From DASYXZ01 sp035308965 (GTDB taxonomy: Bacteria; Acidobacteriota; Terriglobia; UBA7540): a stretch of DNA of 64,000 nt. Under the pieces are notes generated by a model that saw only the letters and a program-made list of their open reading frames with translations, was not told the origin of the DNA and did no database searches. Positions 25,461-35,054 of this stretch are shown here, piece by piece (position 1 is the stretch's first letter; every line of letters starts with the position of its first letter). The position numbers and the translations under genes are program-made. The stretch lies in contig DATGFN010000059.1 of assembly GCA_035308965.1 (NCBI GenBank), positions 1 to 64,000 on the forward strand. Reading direction: 5' to 3'.

Positions 25461-26888
25461 TCATTCTAACCGGGACCCGGAGCGCAGAGTCCCGAGTTTG
25501 GATTTGCTCCCAGGAGAGGTTTGTTCACCTGGCGTCAGAGTCAGGCCGATTCGGTCCATCGCGTCACCAATTCCCCTATTCCGCATGAACCATTTCCACA
25601 CCTTGCCCGTGGCGAGATTCTCCGCGCTGAGCAACGTAATGCCGACATCGATTCCAATCACGTCGGAGTCAACCCAACCGGTGTTTGGATTGAACGCATC
25701 AGCGAAGCCGTAGCGGCCATAGATTCGGTCGCCGTAAAGCTGCTTCATCTTAAGAAGGGCGGCGAGGGACTCCTGAGGCGTGAACATCAGCGAACCGGCT
25801 GAGGCGCAGGGCACCACCGTGCCGTCCACTTGATGATCATCCGGCGGACCACCCCAGCCGCCGATGTAACCCTTCACGCTGTCCGAGGAAGTGATGCCCC
25901 AGACATCCTCAGAATAGCCGGGAAATTTTGAATGGAGGCGAAGACAGTACTCCTTGTGCGCGAGCGTCGCGGTCACGGAATTTTCAAACCAATCGATGTG
26001 CGGCGCCCTCGATTCACGACGATGGCGAAAATCGATCCAGGCGTGGGCAAACTGATGAACGAACAAAGGACGGTCGCCGTAAATGTAATGGTAATTGTTG
26101 TAGGTAATGGGCGGCCTGCTCCAGGCATACCATGACTCGGCGGGAATGGAGTGGGTGGGGGAAGCGATGGCCAGCAGATAAAGAATCATCAGCTCGCAAT
26201 AATGGTCCCAATGGGCGGGGATGAAGCCCTTCTCCGGAAACCAGCCCATCGCGAGCAGGTAGCGGTCTCCGTTAAGCATCCAGCTGAAATCTACCCGGCC
26301 GTAGATCGTGTCAGCAAGCGTAGTGATCTCATGATCGCTTGAGAAATATTGTTGCGCTGTGAGAACGCCCGCCAGCAGGAGCGCCGTGTCTATGGAGGAG
26401 AGTTCGCTTTTCCACTTGCGCTTGCCGCTGCCGGCGTCCATGAAATGGTAGAACCAGCCGTGTTCGGAAGGCGCGCGCTCAGCGAAAAAGTGCAGTGTGG
26501 CCAGCACGCGCTTTCGCGCCTCGTCGCGGGAAATCCATCCGTGTTCAACGCCCACACAGAAAGCTGTCAGCCCAAAACCTGTGGCGGCGATGCTGGCTGC
26601 GTCGCGATCGTGCTCGCTCTCGACCACACCCGTCGTGCGGGCGCGATCACGCACCAGGCCAGTCCCTGGATCTGCTTGTTCCATGAAGAAGAGAAAGGCA
26701 CGATGACTTAGATCGTCGAGAATGGCCTGTTCTTCTGATCTAAGATTCTTGTGTGCGCCAGGACGGCGATCATCCGCGGCCTGCGCTTGAGCGTTTGCAC
26801 TTATTAATCCAAAACCCACCATGAGCAAGCCCATCCCTGCGCGCAAAATGCAGCCGGGGAGATGTCTGAGGTAAGTGATGAGAATCAT
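25461..26888 (-). CDS. Exported GH144-like glucanase (glucoamylase-like family)
   Basis: 475 residues from ATG 26888, where GAAGG lies upstream and a signal peptide (ending near ANAQAQA) begins; an upstream start at 26960 would add 24 unlikely residues. The all-helical toroid family shows LSHRAFLFFMEQADPGTGLVRDR at the start of the catalytic domain. Later signatures are DTALLLAGVL, YLLAMGW, WGITSSDS and VDGTVVPCASAGS. GH144 members hydrolyse beta-1,2-glucan, and relatives are annotated glucoamylase-like. It would act in the periplasm or outside. Substrate is inference. Confidence 0.8.
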   Translation of the reverse strand: MILITYLRHLPGCILRAGMGLLMVGFGLISANAQAQAADDRRPGAHKNLRSEEQAILDDLSHRAFLFFMEQADPGTGLVRDRARTTGVVESEHDRDAASIAATGFGLTAFCVGVEHGWISRDEARKRVLATLHFFAERAPSEHGWFYHFMDAGSGKRKWKSELSSIDTALLLAGVLTAQQYFSSDHEITTLADTIYGRVDFSWMLNGDRYLLAMGWFPEKGFIPAHWDHYCELMILYLLAIASPTHSIPAESWYAWSRPPITYNNYHYIYGDRPLFVHQFAHAWIDFRHRRESRAPHIDWFENSVTATLAHKEYCLRLHSKFPGYSEDVWGITSSDSVKGYIGGWGGPPDDHQVDGTVVPCASAGSLMFTPQESLAALLKMKQLYGDRIYGRYGFADAFNPNTGWVDSDVIGIDVGITLLSAENLATGKVWKWFMRNRGIGDAMDRIGLTLTPGEQTSPGSKSKLGTLRSGSRLE

Positions 26889-27049
26889 CCGCAAAGCCTT
26901 CGTAGCTTCAGGGCACAGGGCGGTGACCGAATGCCGGAGTGCTCCACGATTATTATGCAATGCCGCGCCAGATTGAATTAGAAGGTCTCAGTTCCCCATC
27001 TTGAGCGACGCTAAGGCTCTCGACAGGAGAGTAGTGTCCTGATTTTCCT

Positions 27050-27076
27050 GGGAGCGCGGGCCGGGGCCCCGCTCCC
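27050..27076. terminator. GC-rich hairpin between the TonB receptor and GH144 genes
   Basis: GGGAGCG (27050-27056) pairs with CGCTCCC (27070-27076) across a G/C-rich loop, about 230 bases after the TonB stop in the minus direction. No T-run follows, so termination is only possible. The rest of the gap 26889-27302 shows no supported gene. Confidence 0.35.
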
Positions 27077-27302
27077 AATGATGCAAACCCTGACATCACT
27101 AAAAGAAGTCGAAGCTCTGCCAAACAACACAATGGCCCTAAGTAAGCAATCCGCTACGGTTAGAACGAAACGCCATGCGGCGATATGGAAGTCGAAGAGA
27201 GACGGGGAGAGTCTCCAAATTGTCGCCCCGCCCTTGGATCCTGGATTTGAGATGCTCGACCGGCTCTTGCGAGCCGATCGAGCAAAGTTGTCGATTGAAA
27301 TG

Positions 27303-30300
27303 TTAGAAACTGACCCGTGCCTGGAATTCTATTACGCGACCGGCGAGGCCTGCCGAGGCCAGGCCGAAATTACTGTTGGCCGTGGGCGGGTTGCCGGGGT
27401 TGCCGAGGAAAGTGCTGTTGCTGCTGAATCCGAATGGCGCAAGATTCATTTTGTTAAAGACGTTGAAAAAGTTGGCGCGAATTTCCAGGTTGGCTGCCTC
27501 ACCCAGGTGAAGTGCCTCGGGCAGGCGAGTGTTTTTCGCAAAGCTCAAATCAGTACCGAAGTAATGCGGCCCGCGGAAGGAGTTGCGGCCGATTCCCGGC
27601 GGTCCGGATGGTTGAATGGCGAAGTAACTAAGGGGGCCATTGGGGAAGTCTCCCCCCGGCCTGATGAAGGCGTCGTTCGAGTGATCATTGAGTGGAGTCC
27701 CAATTTCAGCGACTGGCCGGGTCGGCGCCAGGGTCGGGCCTCCCGGCGTCTGAACTGACTGGCCGTCAACCGGCGTCCAGGGAAAGCCTGAGTGAGCGGT
27801 AATGATAGGGTCCAATTCCCACCCACCAAGCGTCCGGCCCAAAAGATCGTGACGCCCCTTCAGCCAGGGCAACTGGTAGATTGCGGTGGCCGTGAAGTAG
27901 TGGGTCACATCAAAGTCAGACGGTCCGCGCTCCGATTTCAGGTTCTGCGGAAATGTTTCGTTGGTGCAGAAACATGGACCCTCCCAGGAGCTTTCATCGA
28001 TGCTTTTGCTGTAGCGATAAGTGAACTGGGCGAACAGGTCGTGAGCGAATTGGTGGCTGAGGCGCGTATTTAGGCCGTCATAGGCGCTATTGACGTCCGG
28101 GATCAGGACAAAAATGCCGTTGGAAAACGGTTGGTAGGTTTGGCCGGGTTGGAGTGGATTCGGAGCAACCGGCTGTGGATAGAGGTAATTCAAGTTCAGC
28201 AGCCGCCCGATTTTGTGACCGCCGCTGACCTCTACGTTTGCGGCCGCCACCCAATTGTGAGCGAGGCTGTATTCGAATCCCAACGACCCCTCCTCCACAT
28301 ATGGATTCGGCGTGTTGGGGAGGGCGCCGTAGACCTGAACTCCGACGCCCGGAGGCGTGCCGGTGTTGGGGTCGATGCCCGTAGCCAGGTTGGGATTGGC
28401 AGGATAACTGGTGGGAGAATTACTGGACCCCAGCGCGTAAATAATCTGGCCATTGACGTAAGGGCTTCCCGAAGTGCCGCAGCAAATACCATAATCGGCC
28501 GTAAAGGGCGGATTTTGGCGCGTATTGTCAAAAACCTGCTCTGGCAGGCGGTTGAAGAAAACGCCAAAACCGCCCCGGATCACCAGCTTGTTCGCGAACA
28601 TAGTGGGACTGTAGGCAAAACCTAAGCGAGGACCAAAGCTATGTTTGTCCGAGTTGTAGAGCTGGCTTGTCGGCTCCACTTTGGCCCCTGCAAGCCCTCC
28701 GCCCGATGGGAAAACGATATTGCTCAGTTCGCCGTTCTTCTCGGTCAAGGGTGTGAAGTACTCCCATCGCAATCCCATGTTCAGGGTAAAGTTGGGCCGC
28801 AACTTCCAGTCGGTTTGAAGGAAGAGTGAGTAATCGCTGGTTCGGAAATAACGCTGGGCGGAAGTGGGAGCGCCGGTAACGGGCGACGCCTGGATTTGCT
28901 CGAAGATGGGCGCATCGTTGGGCAGGTCCCAGAGGTACTGGAAAACGATGTCGGGCCGGGCGGCTCCCAACAGGTTGTTGTTGCTCTGCTCTTTGATGAT
29001 GTCCACGCCATATTTAAATGTCTTGTTTCCGTGCGCCTGGCTCAACGTATCGTTGAAGGCGATTGTGTTTTCGGCTTGGATGCCCGGCTCGTTGGGCGAT
29101 TGCATTGCACCAAAATAAATGCGCCCGAATGGAAACCCCTGCACTTCAACGCGGGGAATTCCCCAGTTCACCTGGCCGGCATTGGACTGCACTTGGTTAA
29201 AGGCATAACGAGTAACATTGGCGCGCGCCTGGTTGAGCAAATAGGGCGAGATGGTGCGGTTCCACAAAACGGTGGTGACCGAGTTGAGAGGCTGGAAGTT
29301 CACATCGGCCATCGGCTGGCTGCCGGTGGAAGCGTCCGCCGCGATGCTGTTCAAGCTACTCACGTAGGTGCTGACCGCAAAGGTGTCTTTGCTGGTGGGT
29401 GTGAAATCGATGCGGCCGTTGTACTGATTGCCCTTGGTGTTGCTCGGGACGGCGACTTGCGCCAACTCAATATCAGGGATCCCATCAAACCCGCCGCCGG
29501 TTGAGGTGTTAAAGTCGTTGACGTAAGTCCCGATACCTCCGGACAGGGAACCGAGGTCCAAGCCGTTACCAGCCACCTGGCACAGGTTGGCGGAAAAACC
29601 AACGCTGCATGAGGGTGTAAGGACTTGGATGATCCTCGGCTGGAAGCCTTTATTCTGGAAAATCTGCGCTGTCACGCCGCCAGCACGCTGGCCAATAACG
29701 GATTGCACGTATTGAGGCGTAAAGACGTACTCGTTGGCGACGTCGCTCTTATTGTCGCGCAGCCCTTCATAGGAAAAAAAGAAGAACAGTTTATCCTTCT
29801 TGATCGGCCCTCCGAGGCTGCCTCCGAACTGGCGGGTGGCGTCTGGGACTCGGACGGTGGGATTAGGAACCCCGCCGTTTTCCCCGTTGTATTTGTTGAA
29901 GGCGTTCAGCCCCGGATCGTCATACTTGAAGAACCCGCTGCCATGGAACTTATTGGTGCCGGTCTTCGAGATCACTTGCACGGTTACGCCTGAATTGCGG
30001 CCGTACTCCGCGTCGTAGCCGTTGGTGACGACTTTGATTTCCTGGATCGAGTCCTGGTTAGGGCTAACGACGGCGGCGCCGCCCCAAGTGAGGCTATTGG
30101 CGCTCACGCCGTCGAGGGTAAAGTTGTTGTCCGAGATTCTCTGGCCCGCGGAGGAAATTTGGACCATATTCTCGGTTTGAAAGATCGAGGTGTTCGATCC
30201 CCCCGGTCCTGCGGTATTCGGCAAGAGGTTCGAGTTTCCATTGGCCTGGCGCGAGCCATCGCCAAATACGCCCGGCGTGAGGCGCACCAACTCATAAGGG

Positions 30301-30770
30301 TCGCGGCCATACTGGGGCAGCGATTGAATCTCCTCTTTGGAGAGCGTCCCGCTGAGGGTGCCATTTTCGGTCTCGATTGGCGGGGCCGACTCTCCTTTCA
30401 CGTTGACGGTCTGAATTACCTCGCCCGGCTCCATCGTAACGTTCAGGCCCTTAACCGATTCAGCCGTGACTTCTACATCCTTGACCGAGGTGGATTTGAA
30501 TCCACTGAATGTGACGGCAACGGTATATTTGCCCGGTGGAAGGCCGGAGATTTGGTAGAACCCGTCGGTGCCGGTGGAGACTGTTTTCGCGATGTTTGTA
30601 TCCTGATTGGTGATTTGAACCGAGGCGCCCCCGATCACGGCGCCAGAGGCATCAGAAACTGTGCCTTCGATGCCTGCGTTGTATTGCGCGTGTGCGTTGG
30701 TTGCTATGAATGCCGATGCCAGCGACAAGGCCAGCAGGCAACGGAGAATGAAAGGACGTGAATCACGCAT
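27303..30770 (-). CDS. TonB-dependent receptor with carboxypeptidase-regulatory-like N-domain (Oar-like)
   Basis: 1,155 residues. A signal peptide (about 1-28, ending NAHAQ) is followed by a CarboxypepD_reg/SusC-type Ig-like domain (about 30-115; GIEGTVSDASGAVIGGA, GFYQISGLPPGKYTV). A plug domain (about 120-270) and a large beta-barrel follow, ending in a terminal Phe (FQARVSF). This is the Oar-like family greatly expanded in Acidobacteriota, thought to import oligosaccharides or other large substrates across the outer membrane. GGGGAGG precedes ATG 30770. A perfect palindrome lies 74 bases upstream. The adjacent GH144-like gene on the same strand suggests glucan use, but they are 414 bases apart. 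Confidence 0.92.
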   Translation of the reverse strand: MRDSRPFILRCLLALSLASAFIATNAHAQYNAGIEGTVSDASGAVIGGASVQITNQDTNIAKTVSTGTDGFYQISGLPPGKYTVAVTFSGFKSTSVKDVEVTAESVKGLNVTMEPGEVIQTVNVKGESAPPIETENGTLSGTLSKEEIQSLPQYGRDPYELVRLTPGVFGDGSRQANGNSNLLPNTAGPGGSNTSIFQTENMVQISSAGQRISDNNFTLDGVSANSLTWGGAAVVSPNQDSIQEIKVVTNGYDAEYGRNSGVTVQVISKTGTNKFHGSGFFKYDDPGLNAFNKYNGENGGVPNPTVRVPDATRQFGGSLGGPIKKDKLFFFFSYEGLRDNKSDVANEYVFTPQYVQSVIGQRAGGVTAQIFQNKGFQPRIIQVLTPSCSVGFSANLCQVAGNGLDLGSLSGGIGTYVNDFNTSTGGGFDGIPDIELAQVAVPSNTKGNQYNGRIDFTPTSKDTFAVSTYVSSLNSIAADASTGSQPMADVNFQPLNSVTTVLWNRTISPYLLNQARANVTRYAFNQVQSNAGQVNWGIPRVEVQGFPFGRIYFGAMQSPNEPGIQAENTIAFNDTLSQAHGNKTFKYGVDIIKEQSNNNLLGAARPDIVFQYLWDLPNDAPIFEQIQASPVTGAPTSAQRYFRTSDYSLFLQTDWKLRPNFTLNMGLRWEYFTPLTEKNGELSNIVFPSGGGLAGAKVEPTSQLYNSDKHSFGPRLGFAYSPTMFANKLVIRGGFGVFFNRLPEQVFDNTRQNPPFTADYGICCGTSGSPYVNGQIIYALGSSNSPTSYPANPNLATGIDPNTGTPPGVGVQVYGALPNTPNPYVEEGSLGFEYSLAHNWVAAANVEVSGGHKIGRLLNLNYLYPQPVAPNPLQPGQTYQPFSNGIFVLIPDVNSAYDGLNTRLSHQFAHDLFAQFTYRYSKSIDESSWEGPCFCTNETFPQNLKSERGPSDFDVTHYFTATAIYQLPWLKGRHDLLGRTLGGWELDPIITAHSGFPWTPVDGQSVQTPGGPTLAPTRPVAEIGTPLNDHSNDAFIRPGGDFPNGPLSYFAIQPSGPPGIGRNSFRGPHYFGTDLSFAKNTRLPEALHLGEAANLEIRANFFNVFNKMNLAPFGFSSNSTFLGNPGNPPTANSNFGLASAGLAGRVIEFQARVSF

Positions 30771-30843
30771 GCAGAATCCTCCCCTTTGGATTTTGTAACT
30801 TTCGGATACATGGACCCCGACCGACGCGTAGACTCACAATGGC

Positions 30844-30858
30844 GCAGACAATGTCTGC
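30844..30858. promoter_or_regulatory. Perfect 7-1-7 palindrome upstream of the TonB receptor gene
   Basis: GCAGACA-A-TGTCTGC is a perfect inverted repeat with a single central base, 74 bases before the receptor start codon. It has the size and position of a dimeric regulator operator. No copy is noticed elsewhere in the window. Confidence 0.4.
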
Positions 30859-31571
30859 CCCTTTGTAATTGGATGAAAAGCGACTCCTAAGGTTTTCTAC
30901 CAATCAAGAAAATTTATTCTGCCCATCACCCAACCTGAGCTGTGAGCACAGAAAGAAAATGTGTATGAAATTGATTTAGTGTAACAATTCACTTAGACGC
31001 TTTTGTGAGCGGAACTTAGGGGGATTTTTGTCGAGCACCATTGTAAGAAACCTGCTTGATTCCTGGCCTAACGGATTTGCGATGGAAATGAGCTGTGGGA
31101 AAGGTCGAAGCTGGCCGAACGTTCGTGTCGGCGGGAAGGAGTGCGGGATCTGCGAGCATGTTCTTTCGATGTTCTTCGAGACAAGTTTATTCAGTTTTCC
31201 GAAGAAAAGCCAACGCCCTATTTGGACCCTGTTTAATGCAGTAGGGTAGAACGAAGCCGCTCCATTCCTGTATCGTCGCCAACTCAGAGACCAGACCAAC
31301 GCCGTGGAGTTCCTGTTTTGCAGGCAGAGGTGAATTGGCTGTGCAGTCGGCTCCTCGCCCCTGCGTTTGGCGTTTGTTGGGACTAGGTAGTTGCACGGTT
31401 GGGCCGTTACACGTTAAAGCGAATTCTTTCCGAGCACCCCCTCATGCGCCCAGTCAAAGATTACTGCGTTCAGCCAGGCAGGCATTTCTGGCGGGAGATC
31501 GAACAAAATGGGCTTGCCGCTCGTATTCACGAAATAGAACTAAACAGGATTCGATCTCAAAGGGGTGCATA
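30859..31571. other. Gene-free stretch, about 710 bases
   Basis: No convincing gene. A frame open from 31335 into the next gene is treated as upstream read-through, since the inner ATG 31572 has the ribosome-binding site. The region presumably holds promoters for the divergent TonB receptor and the membrane protein gene. Confidence 0.4.
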
Positions 31572-32225
31572 ATGCCAGATATTGACTTGGAGCGGATTTC
31601 TCGTCTGGAAGGACGAAATCGGTTACTCACGGCATGGTGCGCCGTGATCACGGCGCTTGCCATTGCGATACTGTTGATCCCACCATTTGGCACGAAGGTA
31701 GCCGCCCAAAATAACCCGAAGACTCTGAGCGCGTCCGAACTCTCTGTTGTCGATGATCACGGCACGGTCAGAGTGCGAATCGGCGCGCAGTTACCTGACG
31801 CCGTCGTAAACGGAAAGACTTTGCCGCGTGGGCAAAGGGCCGCTGGCATTCTGCTCTATGACGAAACAGGAGAGGAGCGCAGCGGCTACGTGACTTTTGC
31901 ACCTTCCGGAAATGTGGGATTGACGCTGGATAATCGTGACGGCCAAACCGCGGAATTCATTGCGGGTCCCAGCGGGGGCGCCGGGTTGCGCATCCATTGG
32001 CAAGATGACGCCGTTGATTTGCGCTCCGATGAGGATGGACCGAGCATACATGCGGTCCGGAAAAAGAAGGTGGCGTTCCACGAACCTCCGGTTGCGAATC
32101 CGGAGTCCACTGAGTTGTGCAAAGCGCTCAGACAAGCCAAGTCTCAGCTTTCGGCTGAACAATTATGGGATGCCTGTCGAGCCCGTAGCTCTGAGGCTGC
32201 GTGCCGGACTTGCATTGAGAAATGA
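31572..32225 (+). CDS. Single-pass membrane-anchored protein of unknown function
   Basis: 217 residues from ATG 31572, preceded by AAAGGGG. A transmembrane segment (about 20-38) is followed by a periplasmic beta-rich region. That region shows a repeated strand pattern (ELSVVDDHGTVRVRIG, GILLYDETGEERSGY, GNVGLTLDNRDGQ). The C-terminus is a short helical, Cys-containing tail (CRARSSEAACRTCIEK). The VVDDHGTVRVRIG-type stretch occurs in many hypothetical exported proteins of soil bacteria. No enzyme motif is visible. It lies divergent from the TonB receptor and convergent with the next gene. Confidence 0.65.
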   Translation: MPDIDLERISRLEGRNRLLTAWCAVITALAIAILLIPPFGTKVAAQNNPKTLSASELSVVDDHGTVRVRIGAQLPDAVVNGKTLPRGQRAAGILLYDETGEERSGYVTFAPSGNVGLTLDNRDGQTAEFIAGPSGGAGLRIHWQDDAVDLRSDEDGPSIHAVRKKKVAFHEPPVANPESTELCKALRQAKSQLSAEQLWDACRARSSEAACRTCIEK

Positions 32226-32316
32226 TGAATGCCAGGCAAGCCGCTTCTTCCGTGGTATGAATATAGCGGCAAGGCTTTAGTGCCCGAATGGTTGGCAATC
32301 CGAAAATAGGGCAGGG

Positions 32317-33231
32317 TCAGGTGCCTCCCGATTTGCGCGGCGCCGTGGCCCTGGCCAGCGAAAGAATCACTCCGCCAAATAGAAGCGTATCGGCAAAATA
32401 GTTGAGCCCCTCGACTTTCGCACCCGCACTCGGGTCGGCCAGCGCCCCAATCAGGACAGGCCCGTAGATGGCCACCACCAGAAGCACAATCCACGTCCCG
32501 AGATAGGTAGCCGCCATGCGCGTCTTCCGTGCCAGCAGAAAACAGACGCCGGCAACGATAAGGAATGCGCCGGTCAAATAGCCGATGAAGGCGCGGGCGG
32601 GAATCCACGGGGGCATCTGTCTCTCAAGCGGAACCCCGGGAAGTCCCAGCGGGTGCAGAAAATGCTGGACGCCGAAAACAATCGCGGCGATCGCGATTAA
32701 TACGCGGCCCACGGTGATGAGAATCTTACGCCGCCCATCGCCACTTCCGCCCAGCGCTATTCCCGCCAAAACCCACCCGCCGCCGCCGAACGACAATTCC
32801 CGGAAGACGACCGTCCATGCGATTCGGCCGCCGCCCCTCACCGCTCCCGGAAGATGCAACATCGCCACAAACAGGAACATCATGATTCCCAACAACAGGC
32901 CGGACCAGCGCACCTGAATACTCGTGGCGATGCTCAACGATGCTGCGATGAGCGCGAATCCGACGAAATAAATCCAGAACAAACGCCAAGGAATATACGC
33001 GGGCACCATTTGCAGGGGGATTCCACCGGAAAGATGTTCTGCGCCGAAGGCCGCCAACGGGATGGCGAAGCACAATGGGGTCAGCGCTACCACCTTCTCT
33101 ATGCCCCGAGCCTGGATGATGTCGTTCTTCGCGGCCAGCAGACCAATCACGAGCAGCGCGAGGCCGGCGGCGGACATCGCGACGGCGGTACTCGAGAATT
33201 CAAGGAACATGGCAAGAATCGTCAGCTGCAT
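32317..33231 (-). CDS. Multi-pass membrane protein of unknown function
   Basis: 304 residues from ATG 33231, preceded by GGGAG; the frame stays open further upstream, but that part lacks membrane character. About eight to nine hydrophobic segments are spread over the whole length. There are two similar halves, each with a pattern like FGAEHL or FGVQHFLHPLG and IPAR or IPWR. This internal repeat is reminiscent of DoxX-like four-helix membrane proteins duplicated in tandem. No catalytic residues are identified. It converges with the preceding gene. Confidence 0.65.
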   Translation of the reverse strand: MQLTILAMFLEFSSTAVAMSAAGLALLVIGLLAAKNDIIQARGIEKVVALTPLCFAIPLAAFGAEHLSGGIPLQMVPAYIPWRLFWIYFVGFALIAASLSIATSIQVRWSGLLLGIMMFLFVAMLHLPGAVRGGGRIAWTVVFRELSFGGGGWVLAGIALGGSGDGRRKILITVGRVLIAIAAIVFGVQHFLHPLGLPGVPLERQMPPWIPARAFIGYLTGAFLIVAGVCFLLARKTRMAATYLGTWIVLLVVAIYGPVLIGALADPSAGAKVEGLNYFADTLLFGGVILSLARATAPRKSGGT

Positions 33232-33507
33232 GGATCTCCCAAGCCGATAAACTGCCTTCCATTCTACGACGAAATTCGGTTCAAGACAGCATCGGCGGCA
33301 TTCGCCTATGACGCGGGTCCGCACCTTGTCCTGCATATGACCAATCGGTGTCGAGTCCTGGCTAAGAGGCTTGAAACTCTCGTGAGCGAGTTGCGCCAAA
33401 ATCCGAAACTTGATGCGAGTGCTTTTCAATATTGCGAAGCGGCAAGCCCGGAGTTCTGTCGCCAGCCTGTTTATAGGGATGTTGACTCGGATTGAAGGGG
33501 TGGAAAG

Positions 33508-33999
33508 CTAGAGCGAAAGTTGTTCCCATTTTGTGCCAGCGCAAAATCGGACATCTGTTCGCAAGGTATTGAGCGGTATTGGCGTCCCCGACGGGATTTG
33601 AACCCGTGTTACCGCCGTGAAAGAACAGCACCGTGAAAGAAAACCAATGACATGCAAGAGGCGGGCAGCCCTGTAAGTCGTTGGTAGTCCGCACAAGCCG
33701 TGCCTTAACCGTACCGTAATCCGTACCGGCATCTCGCTATCCAGCCACAGCGCTCTCGGTCTTCCTTCAGTGAATTCTGTCATGTAATCAGCAATGCTTC
33801 CGCCCGAGACGGAAGATAGAGTGCTTACTTTCTTCAATACGACAAGTTTGTTCAGCCGTCGAACCGCGCCAAAATGGAAAGGTGTGGCCCGAAATCCGCC
33901 GCCGGAAAGAGAGAGCCCCAGGAACTTTCTCTTTCCGGGCGGGTCCTGAATGTATTCCAGCGCGTGCGCTGAGAGCCTATTCAGCATGACACACTTCAC
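33508..33999 (-). pseudogene. Patatin-like phospholipase, N-terminal fragment
   Basis: The first 70 or so residues carry the patatin oxyanion motif LSLSGGGFRA, then FHFGAVRRLN and STLSSVSGGSI with the nucleophile elbow. Homology then ends; the frame runs through unrelated sequence and across the tRNA-Glu fragment to 33508. Full patatins need a further 200 or more residues with the catalytic Asp, so it cannot be active. It lies 9 bases from another truncated gene and marks a rearranged element border. Confidence 0.65.
33580..33623 (-). repeat. 3' half of tRNA-Glu, likely attachment site of the integrated element
   Basis: The minus strand carries the last 44 bases of a tRNA-Glu(UUC): from anticodon loop CUUUCAC, through a perfect T-arm ACGGG-UUCAAAU-CCCGU, to CGGGGAC-G-CCA with encoded CCA. 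No 5' half is present. A second TTCTTTCACGG lies just upstream. Islands using tRNA genes leave such a 3' half at the distal end. The orientation predicts that the intact tRNA and the integrase-proximal end lie at higher coordinates beyond the window. Confidence 0.7.
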
Positions 34000-34008
34000 G
34001 TGGAATAT

Positions 34009-34293
34009 TCAATTCTCACTGAATAATCCCCCCTGAATCATGAACTCCCGCGTGCCCAGCAGATAATGGGAGATGATGAGCGTGCGCAACGCGTCTTCCG
34101 TTACGATACCGCCGGCGTTTCGAATCATGTGAATGTCCCCAATCCCCGTGCCCAGAAGTTGAGACAGGACTAATCGGGCATCCATGCAGGCCACCACCGC
34201 AAGCTTTTTGGCCGGGGGCATCCGAAGATTTCCTTGGTTGAAGTTCTTCGCATAGGTTTCGTTCGCCTCCAGGACTTCGCCGATGATTGCCAT
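34009..34293 (-). pseudogene. Beta-carbonic anhydrase, N-terminal fragment
   Basis: 94 residues. VVACMDARL gives the C-x-D-x-R signature and DIHMIRNAGGIVTEDALRTL the following family block. The frame then ends as MIQGGLFSEN, just where the H-x-x-C zinc ligands (usually HTDCG) should appear. The second half is therefore missing and the product cannot bind zinc normally. The break faces the patatin fragment, suggesting a deletion or insertion joint near 34.00 kb. Confidence 0.75.
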
Positions 34294-34418
34294 GGCCTGC
34301 CTCCCCGAGTGTAGTGAATGCCCATCTTAGATGATGCCGCTCCAGCGAGTAAGAATATTTGAAATTTTGTCACGTTTAATCAGCGGCAAAAGCCGCCAAT
34401 AAAAAGGAGCAAAAACTC

Positions 34419-34850
34419 ATGTCTCAGCAAGGTGTGAATAAGTTGATCGTTCTCGGAAATGTTGGGAGCGACGCGGAGGTCAAGTTCACGGCAGGAGGCA
34501 AGCCCGTCGCAAACTTCTCCGTCGCAGTGAATGAATCGTTCAAAAACAGCAACGGTGATCAGGTTGACCGCGCGGAATGGTTTCGTTGTGTTGCGTGGAA
34601 CGGCCTGGCCGAAGTTTGCGGTCAATACTTGACGCGCGGGAAGCAGATCTATCTCGAAGGCCGAGTGCAGACACGCAAGTATGACGACAAGGCCGGCAAT
34701 GCAAGGACCGTCACCGAGGTGGTCGTCAGCACGTTGCGTCTATTGGGCGGTTCGAGAAATGGATCGGGCCAGGCCGCGGCGGAACACGGGGAGCCGCCGT
34801 CGAGCGCAGGAACTGGCCGACCGGAGAACTCTGAAGACATACCGTTTTAG
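34419..34850 (+). CDS. ssb: Single-stranded DNA-binding protein
   Basis: 143 residues. An OB-fold domain (about 5-110) starts NKLIVLGNVGSDAEV and includes WFRCVAWNGLAE and YLEGRVQTRKYDDK. A flexible Gly/Ser/Pro linker leads to the acidic tip EDIPF, which recruits replication and repair partners. AAAAAGGAG precedes ATG 34419. Its place at the head of a PRTRC operon is typical of plasmid and integrative-element copies and indicates a role in element maintenance rather than chromosome replication. Confidence 0.95.
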   Translation: MSQQGVNKLIVLGNVGSDAEVKFTAGGKPVANFSVAVNESFKNSNGDQVDRAEWFRCVAWNGLAEVCGQYLTRGKQIYLEGRVQTRKYDDKAGNARTVTEVVVSTLRLLGGSRNGSGQAAAEHGEPPSSAGTGRPENSEDIPF

Positions 34851-35054
34851 GGTACGGTCTTCGAAGGGTCTTCAGTTTTTCTATGCTTCCCGGGACCAGT
34901 CTCTGCTCTTTCTACTTTGTTCCTTCACGCCAGTCGCGTACGCCGAATTGCTCAGAAGAACAGAGCCCGACCCGCTTGCCAGGCTTGTCTTGCACCCTTC
35001 TAGTTTGTAAGACCCACGCCTTTAATCAACCCGTGTAACAACAAAGGAGGAACT

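Noticed and set aside
27078..27758. 226-codon plus-strand open frame
   Set aside because: Two thirds overlap the C-terminal barrel of the TonB receptor antisense; the unique part has no recognisable features.
31335..31571. N-terminal extension of the membrane protein gene and integron attC-like sequence near 31.4 kb
   Set aside because: The extension lacks protein character and the inner ATG has the ribosome-binding site; no proper attC core sites (GTTRRRY with inverse) were found.
33508..33999. Active patatin effector of a CBASS-like system
   Set aside because: Truncated after the nucleophile elbow, with no cyclase neighbour.
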